A stretch of DNA of 9,483 bases, from NCBI GenBank assembly GCA_964370205.1, contig CAYJIK010000078.1:1-9483 (forward strand), given 5' to 3'. Position numbers and translations under genes: made by a program. Of the stretch, positions 1 to 6,335 are shown piece after piece; the first letter of the stretch is position 1; the number at the start of each line of letters is the position of its first letter. The stretch is from DAMCAP01 sp964370205 (lineage in GTDB: Bacteria; Bacillota; Clostridia; Oscillospirales; Ruminococcaceae). The notes beneath the pieces are model-generated. The model was not told where the DNA came from. It was given only the letters and a program-made list of their open reading frames with translations, and ran no database searches.

Positions 1-348
1 ACTAACCTCTCAATGTATTTACAAACAGTGCTTAAATTTTAGAATTTAAGTCCACAGTGCGGGTAATCCTACTGTTGTTGATAAGCAGCAAGATGTTCCA
101 CTGCTTATTATTGACAACGTGCCATAAAACAAACGGTTTGTTGCGTATTTTTAGGAATGTAGATGGTTGCTTCAAATGTTTCACTTTCATCACACTTGAT
201 AGCACATTTTCTTGCTTTATATATTCGTATATTGTATAATAGTGAAAGTTGTAATGTGTCGAAAGTGGCTTATAAAAAACTAAAGCCAAAGGCACATGGT
301 TAAAAAGAGTAATATTCTCCGCAAGAAATCTGAAAATAAGGAGATTTA
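1..348. other. AT-rich non-coding region upstream of pcrA
   Basis: I see no convincing gene here; the short open frames on both strands have no ribosome binding site and no recognisable family. It holds two clean symmetric sequences. The first is CTTAAATT-TTAG-AATTTAAG at 31-50, a perfect 8-bp inverted repeat with a 4-nt centre, flanked by direct copies of CAGTGC. The second is AACAAAC-G-GTTTGTT at 128-142, a perfect 7-bp dyad around one base, with the look of a protein-binding site. ATAAGCAG and CTGCTTAT also pair across a 12-nt loop around 80-108. The right end is the pcrA promoter and leader. What lies upstream of base 1 is unknown. Confidence 0.55.
212..240 (+). promoter_or_regulatory. 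Sigma-A-type promoter for pcrA
   Basis: TTGCTT at 212-217 and a perfect TATAAT at 235-240 are separated by 17 bp, the ideal spacing for housekeeping sigma factor. Transcription would start near 247, giving a leader of about 100 nt before the pcrA start codon. The leader contains a small GGCTT...AAGCC inverted repeat at about 273-288. The ribosome binding site AAGGAGA lies at 338-344, just ahead of ATG 349. Confidence 0.7.
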
Positions 349-2688
349 ATGAAAAATTATATAGATTTAAAACAGCGTATACTGCAAAAGCTCTACTCAC
401 ATTTGAATGAAGAACAGCGTAAAGCTGTATTCCGAGTGGAGGGGCCTCTTTTGATATTGGCGGGCGCAGGCAGTGGTAAGACCACCGTAGTTGTTAACAG
501 AATTGCTTACCTGCTTCGTTTCGGTAACGCATATCATGCCTCGACACCGCCTGTCCACATCGGCGAGGACGACCTGCAGTTTCTGCGTGACTACTTAGAC
601 GATAAGGTAAAGGACGAGGACAGGCTGACGCGCCTCTTGTCAAGCGGTGCGCCGCGGCCATATAATGTATTGGCAATAACGTTTACCAATAAGGCGGCAG
701 GTGAGCTTAAAGAGCGACTTTCAAGGGCGCTTGGCGAGGAAATAGCGGCAGACGTCAACGCCGCCACATTCCACTCGATATGCGCACGCATACTGCGAAT
801 AAACATCGAGCGACTCGGCTACAGCAAAGACTTCACCATCTACGACGGCGACGACCAACAGCGTGTGGTGCGTGACATATTAAAGTCACTGGGCTGGGAC
901 GATAAGATGTTCCCGGCTCGCAGTGTGCTTGCCGCCATAAGCAGTGCCAAGGACAGGTTTGACACCCCCGACGACATGAAAAACGACGCAGGGAATAATG
1001 TCCAAGCCATCAGATACGCCACCATCTACGCAGAGTACGAACAAAAACTAAAGAGTGCAAACGCCATAGATTTTGACGATATTATCATACTAACTGTAAA
1101 ATTGCTACAGGCTCACCCTGACCTTTTAGAGCGTTACCGTAACAGGTTCAAATACGTGTCCGTGGACGAGTATCAGGACACTAACATGTCCCAATATCGC
1201 CTCGTAGAGCTTCTATGCAGTGAGCATAAGAATGTCTGTGTAGTAGGCGACGACGACCAGAGCATCTACCGCTTCAGGGGAGCGACCATCGAAAACATCT
1301 TAAACTTTGAAGAACGCTATCCAACCGCAACAGTTATAAGACTTGAGCAGAATTACCGAAGCACAAAGGTTATACTACAAGGTGCAAACGAAGTTATAAA
1401 GAAGAACACAGGTAGAAAAGGCAAGGAACTCTGGACAGAAGGTGCTGACGGCGCCCCCATCCTACACTACATCTCAAACGACGAACGTGGCGAAGCCGCC
1501 GCACTAGCCGAGATGATACTTAGTGATGTAGCGGAGGGTGGTAAGCATAGTGATCACGCAGTACTATACCGCATGAATGCTATGTCAAACGCCGTGGAGC
1601 AGGCACTGTCACAGCGTGGTATACCGTACCGTGTTATCGGCGGTACACGATTTTTCGACCGCAAGGAGGTCAAGGACGCCCTTGCATACCTCCAACTTAT
1701 AAACAACCATAACGACCTACTGCGCCTTATGCGCATAATAAGCCAACCAAAGCGTGGGGTGGCGGAGGGTACAATGGCGGTGGTGACAGGACTGTCCGCA
1801 AGTGAGGGTAAGACTGTAATCGACATCATGCTCCATGCTGACGAATACCCACAGTTATCCGCTAAAAAGAAGCCACTTAAAGATTTTGCCGAGTTTATCA
1901 CCGACATGACGAACAGTCTCAGGAGTGTTTCCCTCGGTGAACTTTTTGAACAGACAATGTCACGCAGCGGCTACCTCGACTATCTACTGCTAGACCCCCC
2001 TACAGCCGCCACCAGAACCGAGAACATCGGCGAATTACATTCAAACATAATGCGCTACGAGCAGGAGACGGAGGACGCTACACTGTCCGGCTTCCTAGAA
2101 GAAATAGCGCTTTACACCGACCTTGATAACTACGACGAGAATGCTGACACGGCAGTACTGATGACACTCCACGCTGCAAAGGGGCTTGAGTTTAAGAATG
2201 TCTACATAGTTGCGATGGAGGAGGGACTGTTCCCTTCCAGCCGTTCGACAGCTAACCTCACCGACCTGGAGGAGGAACGTCGGCTTGCTTATGTTGGCAT
2301 AACACGAGCCAAGGAAAAGCTCCATATCTTCACCGCTAAGCGCCGTATGCTGTTCGGCCAGACACAGTACTTTAAGCAATCACGCTTTTTAGGCGAGATA
2401 CCAACAGAACTCATTAAAGTCGAAAGCGCACAGCCGATTTCACCACCAAAGGCAAACACACCTGCGCCTGCCGCAAGAAAGCCTATAGGAAGCACCGCAA
2501 CACTTCCAAAGCCTAAACAAGAAACAAAATTCTCCGTGGGCGAGCGAGTGTCACACAGGGTGTTTGGCGAAGGTACTATATTGGCGATATCTCCGATGGG
2601 TGGAGACAGCCTACTCGAAGTGGCATTTGAGAAAGTGGGAACAAAGCGGATAATGGCAAACTACGCACCGCTAAAGCCGATTTCATAG
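349..2688 (+). CDS. pcrA: ATP-dependent DNA helicase PcrA/UvrD (superfamily 1A)
   Basis: A 3'-5' DNA helicase that, by family knowledge, unwinds DNA in nucleotide excision repair, clears RecA filaments and helps plasmid and rolling-circle replication. The 779-residue product shows all SF1A motifs in order: Q motif LNEEQRKAV (19-27), Walker A GAGSGKT (39-45), Ia AITFTNKAA (109-117), II VDEYQDT (272-278), III GDDDQSIYRFRGA (300-312), IV QNYRST (334-339), V LMTLHAAKGLEF (604-615) and VI EERRLAYVGITRAK (642-655). After a Pro/Ala/Lys-rich linker (about 694-725) comes the C-terminal Tudor-like domain, GERVSHRVFGEGTILAI (731-747), typical of PcrA and used to contact RNA polymerase. Residues 60-105 are extra between motifs I and Ia compared with B. 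subtilis PcrA. ATG 349 is well placed behind AAGGAGA. It appears monocistronic, since the next gene has its own promoter. Confidence 0.97.
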   Translation: MKNYIDLKQRILQKLYSHLNEEQRKAVFRVEGPLLILAGAGSGKTTVVVNRIAYLLRFGNAYHASTPPVHIGEDDLQFLRDYLDDKVKDEDRLTRLLSSGAPRPYNVLAITFTNKAAGELKERLSRALGEEIAADVNAATFHSICARILRINIERLGYSKDFTIYDGDDQQRVVRDILKSLGWDDKMFPARSVLAAISSAKDRFDTPDDMKNDAGNNVQAIRYATIYAEYEQKLKSANAIDFDDIIILTVKLLQAHPDLLERYRNRFKYVSVDEYQDTNMSQYRLVELLCSEHKNVCVVGDDDQSIYRFRGATIENILNFEERYPTATVIRLEQNYRSTKVILQGANEVIKKNTGRKGKELWTEGADGAPILHYISNDERGEAAALAEMILSDVAEGGKHSDHAVLYRMNAMSNAVEQALSQRGIPYRVIGGTRFFDRKEVKDALAYLQLINNHNDLLRLMRIISQPKRGVAEGTMAVVTGLSASEGKTVIDIMLHADEYPQLSAKKKPLKDFAEFITDMTNSLRSVSLGELFEQTMSRSGYLDYLLLDPPTAATRTENIGELHSNIMRYEQETEDATLSGFLEEIALYTDLDNYDENADTAVLMTLHAAKGLEFKNVYIVAMEEGLFPSSRSTANLTDLEEERRLAYVGITRAKEKLHIFTAKRRMLFGQTQYFKQSRFLGEIPTELIKVESAQPISPPKANTPAPAARKPIGSTATLPKPKQETKFSVGERVSHRVFGEGTILAISPMGGDSLLEVAFEKVGTKRIMANYAPLKPIS

Positions 2689-2779
2689 ATATTATTGAGA
2701 AAAGCAGTTCCTGACCGACATTTATTTTGTCTCATCCTCTGAAACCATGCACAAACTTCTAATCGCAACATAAAATGTA

Positions 2780-2809
2780 TTGAGTATATTACACTCGTAA
2801 AGTATACTC
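2780..2809 (+). promoter_or_regulatory. Promoter with overlapping dyad, upstream of the 256-aa gene
   Basis: TTGAGT at 2780-2785 and TATACT at 2803-2808 are spaced by 17 bp, a good sigma-A match. An inverted repeat GAGTATA (2782-2788) ... TATACTC (2803-2809) covers both promoter boxes with a 14-bp centre, so a regulator bound to it could block polymerase. The promoter lies 27 bp upstream of the chosen start codon. The rest of 2689-2835 contains no convincing terminator for pcrA. Confidence 0.55.
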
Positions 2810-2835
2810 GCATTTTAATGATTAGGAGGAGCAAT

Positions 2836-3606
2836 ATGTCACTTAGAAACGACGCTGAGAGCCTAGCGATTGCGGGTGGCTTTAGAGAGGCAGTCTGTGT
2901 GGACACAAGACGCATTTATGACTCTTGCGGTGACAAAGAATGTATAGATGGCCTTCAGGTTTATTTTACAGCCGAAGACCAGTGTATTATTGATAATGCT
3001 GCCACTGTAAAAGCAAAAAAAGTTGAAGTCATAAAGGCGTTTTTAGAGGTGGAGCCCATACCGTTTGACAAGGGCTACTACTCGGTGGACATAACCTATT
3101 TTTTCCGAGTATCGTTTTCGGCGTACTCAAACCCGATGGCAAAACCCCACACAGTCGACGGACTGAGCACATACTGCAAAAAGGTGATACTGTACGGTAG
3201 TGAAGGCACGGTGCGCACTTTTTCAAGCGACAATCCGCCGTCAGGCGGGGACAACGCCCCGATAGCGACACTTCAAGTGGTTGATCCGCTTGTTCTCGCT
3301 ACAAACGTAGTGGAGTGCCCCGAGCAGAACACATCGGTAACGCTCACCCCACCTGAGTCGGTGCTGTGCTACTTTACAGGTTCTTTTGACAACGTATGCG
3401 CACATAAGCAGGTGTTTATAACACTGGGACTGTTCTCCATTGTACAGCTTGAGCGCTACGTTCAGCTGATGATACCTGCATACGACTTCTGCCTACCTTG
3501 TAAGGAGTGCTCCACAGGTCACGCAGACCCCTGTGAGCTGTTTGATAAGGTAAAGTTTCCCACCGACGAGTTCTTTCCGCCGAAACTGGACTGCGACGAC
3601 GACTAA
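2836..3606 (+). CDS. Conserved clostridial hypothetical, Cys-rich, 256 aa
   Basis: Function unknown. The pattern resembles, from memory, a hypothetical family common in Clostridia with an N-terminal block of the type VCVDTRRIYDSCGDKEC (here 20-36) and a central block of the type YYSVDITYFFRVSF (81-94); I know no named domain for it. There is no signal peptide and no membrane segment, so it should be cytoplasmic or in a spore or particle layer. It has 13 cysteines, including CLPCKEC plus another Cys at 219-233, and an acidic tail ending CDDD; metal binding or cross-linking is possible. I chose ATG 2836 because a perfect AGGAGG (2824-2829) lies 6 nt before it; the in-frame ATG at 2818 would put this site inside the gene. 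It has its own promoter and a hairpin follows it, so it is probably a single transcription unit. A spore-associated role is only a guess. Confidence 0.85.
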   Translation: MSLRNDAESLAIAGGFREAVCVDTRRIYDSCGDKECIDGLQVYFTAEDQCIIDNAATVKAKKVEVIKAFLEVEPIPFDKGYYSVDITYFFRVSFSAYSNPMAKPHTVDGLSTYCKKVILYGSEGTVRTFSSDNPPSGGDNAPIATLQVVDPLVLATNVVECPEQNTSVTLTPPESVLCYFTGSFDNVCAHKQVFITLGLFSIVQLERYVQLMIPAYDFCLPCKECSTGHADPCELFDKVKFPTDEFFPPKLDCDDD

Positions 3607-3620
3607 CGTTTAGCACGTAA

Positions 3621-3657
3621 CGCTGTAATCTGCGTCATTTTGACGTAGATTACAGCG
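3621..3657. repeat. 17-bp stem, 3-nt loop hairpin between hypothetical gene and thyX
   Basis: CGCTGTAATCTGCGTCA (3621-3637), loop TTT, then TGACGTAGATTACAGCG (3641-3657). All 17 positions pair if one G-T wobble is allowed. Neither strand has a run of T after the stem, so it is not a standard intrinsic terminator. It lies 15 nt after the stop codon of the hypothetical gene and 54 nt before the thyX start. It may stabilise the upstream mRNA end, act as a weak terminator, or be a palindromic repeat element. Confidence 0.6.
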
Positions 3658-3711
3658 GAAGTGAAAAAATACAGAACCTCCATAAAACGTAAAAAGAAAG
3701 GACGAAAAACC

Positions 3712-4473
3712 ATGCTGAAAGTAATACTTTTATCAAGCACTCCAAACCCACAATCCACCATAGCGGCGGCAGCTAAACTTTGCTACTGGGGCGGTGACAT
3801 GGATAGCCTTACCGACGGTATCACGGAGGAAAACTCAGGGAAGTTTATAAAAAAGCTTGTGGACATGGGCCATGAAAGTCCACTTGAGCATGTGTCCTTC
3901 ACGTTTGGCATCGAGGGCGTGTCCAGAACACTGATGGCGCAGATAACACGGCACAGGATAGCGTCGTTTAGTATACAGAGCCAGCGCTATGTAAAAAAGG
4001 ACAACTTCGAGATAATTACTCCACCCGAAATCGCAAAAAGCGCTGCCGCAAAGAAGATTTTCGATAAAACCATGGAGAGCATCAGAGAGAGCTACAACCA
4101 CCTCTATGACATACTCCGCACAGAGCATAAAGCGACGTTTATGTCCGAGGGTATGAGCGAGAAGGAAGCTACTGCAAAAGCGGACAAGCTTGCAGGCGAA
4201 GACGCACGCTTTGTCCTCCCCGGCGCTTGTGACACCAAGATAATCATGACCATGAATGTCCGCAGTCTCTACAACCTGTTTTCGCTACGTCTCTGTAACA
4301 GAGCGCAGTGGGAGATAAGGGAGATGACAGAGGCGATACTTCGCATATGTAAAACCGAGGCGCCCCTACTATTTAAAAACTGCGCCCCCGAGTGCGTGTT
4401 CGGGACATGTCCCGAAGGTGCGATGACCTGTAATAAGATGGCTGAAGTGAAAAAGAAATATTTAGAGGGTTAA
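3712..4473 (+). CDS. thyX: Flavin-dependent thymidylate synthase ThyX
   Basis: Makes dTMP from dUMP with methylene-tetrahydrofolate as carbon donor and NAD(P)H-reduced FAD as hydride source, releasing THF rather than dihydrofolate, so it does not depend on dihydrofolate reductase as ThyA does. The signature RHRIASFSIQSQRY at residues 80-93 matches the ThyX motif RHRxxSxNxxSxRY, with Phe replacing the usual Asn at position 86. Other family features are GHESPLEH (53-60), the nucleotide-binding stretch EDARFVLP (163-170), and NVRSLYNLFSLR (182-193). The C-terminus carries four Cys (CAPECVFGTC and a later Cys, 224-240). Length 253 fits the family. A longer frame opens at GTG 3661, but ATG 3712 has AAAGGA 9 nt upstream and starts where the family does. 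tmk follows after 8 nt, so the two are almost certainly cotranscribed. Confidence 0.96.
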   Translation: MLKVILLSSTPNPQSTIAAAAKLCYWGGDMDSLTDGITEENSGKFIKKLVDMGHESPLEHVSFTFGIEGVSRTLMAQITRHRIASFSIQSQRYVKKDNFEIITPPEIAKSAAAKKIFDKTMESIRESYNHLYDILRTEHKATFMSEGMSEKEATAKADKLAGEDARFVLPGACDTKIIMTMNVRSLYNLFSLRLCNRAQWEIREMTEAILRICKTEAPLLFKNCAPECVFGTCPEGAMTCNKMAEVKKKYLEG

Positions 4474-4481
4474 GGTGCATT

Positions 4482-5165
4482 ATGAGTGGAAAGCTTATAG
4501 TAATAGAGGGCATAGACGGTAGTGGAAAAACTACGCAGGCGATGCGACTTGTGGCAGAGCTGTCAAAGAAACAGATGGCGGCGTACCACAAGTTCCCCAA
4601 CTACGAAAGCCCCTCCTCCATGCCGGTTAGGATGTATCTCGGCGGTGAAATAGGCGACCTTTGGAGTGTAAACAGTTACGCCGCTTCCTCCTTTTACGCC
4701 ACCGATAGGTATATAACGTATCAAACCACGTGGAAGCAAAGCTTTCTGGACGGCACACATATTGTGCTCGACCGCTACACCATGTCCAACATTATCCACC
4801 AGATGTCACGACTACCAAAAGGTGAGTGGCAGACATTTATAGACTGGATATACGACCTCGAGTTTAAAAAGTTCGGACTACCTATGCCTGATGCGGTGAT
4901 CTATCTGGACATGCCCCCACAACTTGCGTGGAATTTGGTGACAGACCGATATAAAAAAGACGAGAGCAAGCGAGATATCCACGAGAGCGACTATGACTAT
5001 CTACTGCTATGCCGTGAGGCGGCGCACTATGCGGCGAAGAAATTAGGCTGGCATATTGTGCAATGCGTAGAAAGTGGTTCGTCGATAGACGACAAAGGCG
5101 GTGCGTTAATGAGTGTCGAGGATATCGGTAACGCTATTGCAAAAGCGGTGGCATATCTGTTTTAG
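4482..5165 (+). CDS. tmk: Thymidylate kinase (dTMP kinase)
   Basis: Phosphorylates dTMP to dTDP with ATP in the cytoplasm, the step directly after ThyX. The 227-residue product opens with LIVIEGIDGSGKTTQ; the P-loop is G10-I-D-G-S-G-K-T17. DRYTMSN (97-103) is the DR(Y/H) motif that positions the nucleoside monophosphate, and AVIYLDMPP (138-146) is the usual strand before the LID. The LID-like segment at about 154-170 (TDRYKKDESKRDIHESD) is rich in Lys and Arg. The sequence is somewhat longer than the E. coli enzyme (about 213). The ribosome binding site AAGGTG (4472-4477) overlaps the thyX stop codon, which indicates translational coupling. The thyX-tmk order places consecutive enzymes of dTTP synthesis in one transcript. 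Confidence 0.94.
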   Translation: MSGKLIVIEGIDGSGKTTQAMRLVAELSKKQMAAYHKFPNYESPSSMPVRMYLGGEIGDLWSVNSYAASSFYATDRYITYQTTWKQSFLDGTHIVLDRYTMSNIIHQMSRLPKGEWQTFIDWIYDLEFKKFGLPMPDAVIYLDMPPQLAWNLVTDRYKKDESKRDIHESDYDYLLLCREAAHYAAKKLGWHIVQCVESGSSIDDKGGALMSVEDIGNAIAKAVAYLF

Positions 5166-5301
5166 CTTGCCTGTCAAAAAGCTGACAAACAGCATAACCA
5201 AAACAGCGAAAGCTGAGATATAATAAAAGAAAGGGAACGTACACACGAGACCATACCATGTTTGTAATCGGTTTTGTGAACGTTAATTCACGGTCATAAC
5301 A
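5166..5301 (+). promoter_or_regulatory. Leader of the cyclo-ligase gene: -10 box, small hairpins, dyad
   Basis: This spacer has a perfect TATAAT at 5219-5224 but no good -35 box at the right distance, so the promoter call is weak. Just upstream is CAGC-GAAA-GCTG (about 5204-5215), a short stem closed by a GNRA-type tetraloop, and TGTCA/TGACA arms (about 5172-5187) that could form a weak tmk terminator without a T-run. Just before the cyclo-ligase start, GTGAA-N6-TTCAC at 5275-5290 is a small dyad. No Shine-Dalgarno sequence is evident within 12 nt of ATG 5302. Confidence 0.35.
5258..5299 (+). CDS. Possible 13-codon upstream reading frame before the cyclo-ligase
   Basis: ATG at 5258 opens a frame encoding MFVIGFVNVNSRS and stopping with TAA at 5297-5299, only 2 nt before ATG 5302 of the cyclo-ligase. 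Since ATG 5302 has no clear ribosome binding site of its own, translation of this short frame followed by reinitiation could deliver ribosomes to it. The short frame has only weak purine matches upstream (AAGGGA at 5231-5236, GAGA at 5247-5250), so it may also be chance. Low confidence. Confidence 0.2.
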   Translation: MFVIGFVNVNSRS

Positions 5302-5961
5302 ATGGCGTTTAAACCGAATATTAAAGCTGAAAAAGAGAAGCTCAGAAGTGCCTTTAAAGCCGAGCGGAAGAGCATACCCAAAAAAGAACGTGAGGACATG
5401 GATAGGCGACTGCTTAGAAATTTACGTACACTAGCGGAAGTGCGTCACTGCACCACCGTGCTGACCTATGTGTCCACCCCTGACGAGCTTGACACAAAAG
5501 CGCTCATAAACGGTATGCTGGACAAAGGCAGAAAAGTAGCGGTGCCGAGGTGTATACCTGACAGCCGCAACATGAGCTTTCATTATATAAACTCACTTGA
5601 TGAGCTGGTTGAGGCTAGGTACAGCCTCCTCGAGCCAACTGAAGACATGCCGCTGTTTGCTTCCGGGGTAAAAGGTGCTGTCTGCATAGTGCCTGCGCTA
5701 TCTTGTGACCTAAATGGCTACCGCATAGGTTATGGAGGCGGATACTATGACAGGTTTTTATCATCGTTCGGCGGTACAAAGATAGGGATTACCTACAATA
5801 GATTTATCAGAGATGTCCTCCCACGAGGTCGTTACGATATAAAGCTTGATTATATAGTCACCGAAAGTGCAATAATACGCATACAGCATCAACGAAGCAC
5901 AAAAAATGTAAGAGCTGTACCAAAACGTAGCGAGCAACAAAGTGGTTCTCCAAAAAAGTAA
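5302..5961 (+). CDS. 5-formyltetrahydrofolate cyclo-ligase (methenyl-THF synthetase)
   Basis: Converts 5-formyl-THF to 5,10-methenyl-THF with ATP, recovering an otherwise inert storage folate into the one-carbon pool; cytoplasmic. The diagnostic signature GYRIGYGGGYYDR is at residues 139-151, and the N-terminal block KEKLRSAFKAERKSIP (11-26) is the usual first helix of the family (B. subtilis YqgN, E. coli YgfA/FthC). TYVSTPDELDT (55-65), KVAVPRC (78-84) and the EP pair at 111-112 also fit. The Lys/Arg/Gln/Ser-rich tail from about 194 to 219 extends past the end of the usual fold and is probably disordered. ATG 5302 is the only reasonable start, because the frame is closed by a stop at 5284-5286 and the next Met is residue 33. 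It lies behind thyX-tmk, whose product pathway uses the methylene-THF this enzyme helps to supply. The repeat array begins about 80 nt downstream. Confidence 0.95.
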   Translation: MAFKPNIKAEKEKLRSAFKAERKSIPKKEREDMDRRLLRNLRTLAEVRHCTTVLTYVSTPDELDTKALINGMLDKGRKVAVPRCIPDSRNMSFHYINSLDELVEARYSLLEPTEDMPLFASGVKGAVCIVPALSCDLNGYRIGYGGGYYDRFLSSFGGTKIGITYNRFIRDVLPRGRYDIKLDYIVTESAIIRIQHQRSTKNVRAVPKRSEQQSGSPKK

Positions 5962-6040
5962 AACAGAACTTCAAAACATCCATTTGTGTCATTGAGAGTC
6001 TAACCATTTTGAACTTTCGGGGGAATCTGAGGTTAGAGGA

Positions 6041-6095
6041 CAAACCGCAAGGTTTATCCCCCATATGGATAGCCCTGCCGTGCAGGATTTTTATT
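6041..6095 (+). repeat. Repeat copy 1 (partial, runs into the gap)
   Basis: These 55 bases are identical to 6220-6274 of copy 2. They contain the core hairpin AAACC-GCAA-GGTTT and the second hairpin CCTGC-CGT-GCAGG followed by ATTTTTATT (hairpin at 6074-6086). The sequence to the left, about 6018-6040, is recognisably related to the copy 2 flank (GGGGGAATCTGAGG versus CTGAGGGAATGGGGG) but diverged, so this is probably the edge of the array. The right side is lost in the N run. On the + strand the GC stem plus T-run could terminate transcription of the cyclo-ligase gene. Confidence 0.85.
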
Positions 6096-6195
6096 NNNNN
6101 NNNNNNNNNNNNNNNNNNNNNNNNNNNNNNNNNNNNNNNNNNNNNNNNNNNNNNNNNNNNNNNNNNNNNNNNNNNNNNNNNNNNNNNNNNNNNNN
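6096..6195. other. Assembly gap, exactly 100 Ns
   Basis: A run of exactly 100 Ns is the usual placeholder for a gap of unknown size. It falls inside a near-identical tandem repeat, which explains why the assembler broke. If the array keeps its 140-bp period, the real missing sequence is 61 bp (copies 1 and 2 adjacent) or 61 plus a multiple of 140, not 100. Confidence 0.95.
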
Positions 6196-6335
6196 CCTGA
6201 GGGAATGGGGGTTTGGGGGCAAACCGCAAGGTTTATCCCCCATATGGATAGCCCTGCCGTGCAGGATTTTTATTGTCAAAATCTTATTTTGACAGTTTAC
6301 AACCATTGAAATGATGTGAAGTGACCTTCAGTATA
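6196..6335 (+). repeat. Repeat copy 2 (full 140-bp unit)
   Basis: Its first 99 bases (6196-6294) match 6336-6434 with one difference (G at 6251, A at 6391). The unit holds, in order, a G-rich stretch (6201-6219); hairpin A, GGTTTG-GGGG-CAAACC (6210-6225); hairpin B, GGGGG-C-AAACC-GCAA-GGTTT-AT-CCCCC (6215-6241), which uses the same CAAACC as hairpin A; a terminator-like stem CCTGC-CGT-GCAGG plus ATTTTTATT (6253-6274); and TGTCAAAAT-CTT-ATTTTGACA (6274-6294). A 41-bp spacer (6295-6335), with a small TGAAG-TGAC-CTTCA stem, leads into copy 3. The open frames across it are not believable genes. Confidence 0.92.

Noticed and set aside
57..239. 60-codon plus-strand frame at the left end
   Set aside because: GTG start without a ribosome site, low-complexity Cys/Phe/Leu translation, and it ends within the -10 box of the pcrA promoter.
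32..400. 122-codon minus-strand open frame over the pcrA promoter
   Set aside because: It overlaps the pcrA promoter, leader and first codons, has no ribosome binding site, and its composition (Asn, Leu, Phe, Tyr) is what AT-rich non-coding DNA gives.
3661..3711. N-terminally extended ThyX from GTG 3661
   Set aside because: The extension is Lys/Arg-rich, directly follows the hairpin, and would swallow the AAAGGA ribosome site of ATG 3712, where the family normally begins.
5166..5301. THF riboswitch or 6S RNA before the cyclo-ligase
   Set aside because: The spacer is short and I cannot find the conserved core of either; the linkage of 6S RNA to this gene is known for Gammaproteobacteria only.
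6201..6219. G-quadruplex in the repeat
   Set aside because: Only three G-runs (GGG, GGGGG, GGGGG) are close together; a three-layer quadruplex needs four, and the same Gs pair well in hairpins.
6009..6306. Open frames through the repeats with translations such as KPQGLSPIWIALPCRIFI
   Set aside because: They arise from the repeat itself, cross the N run, and the conserved features are at the level of RNA pairing and not of codons.
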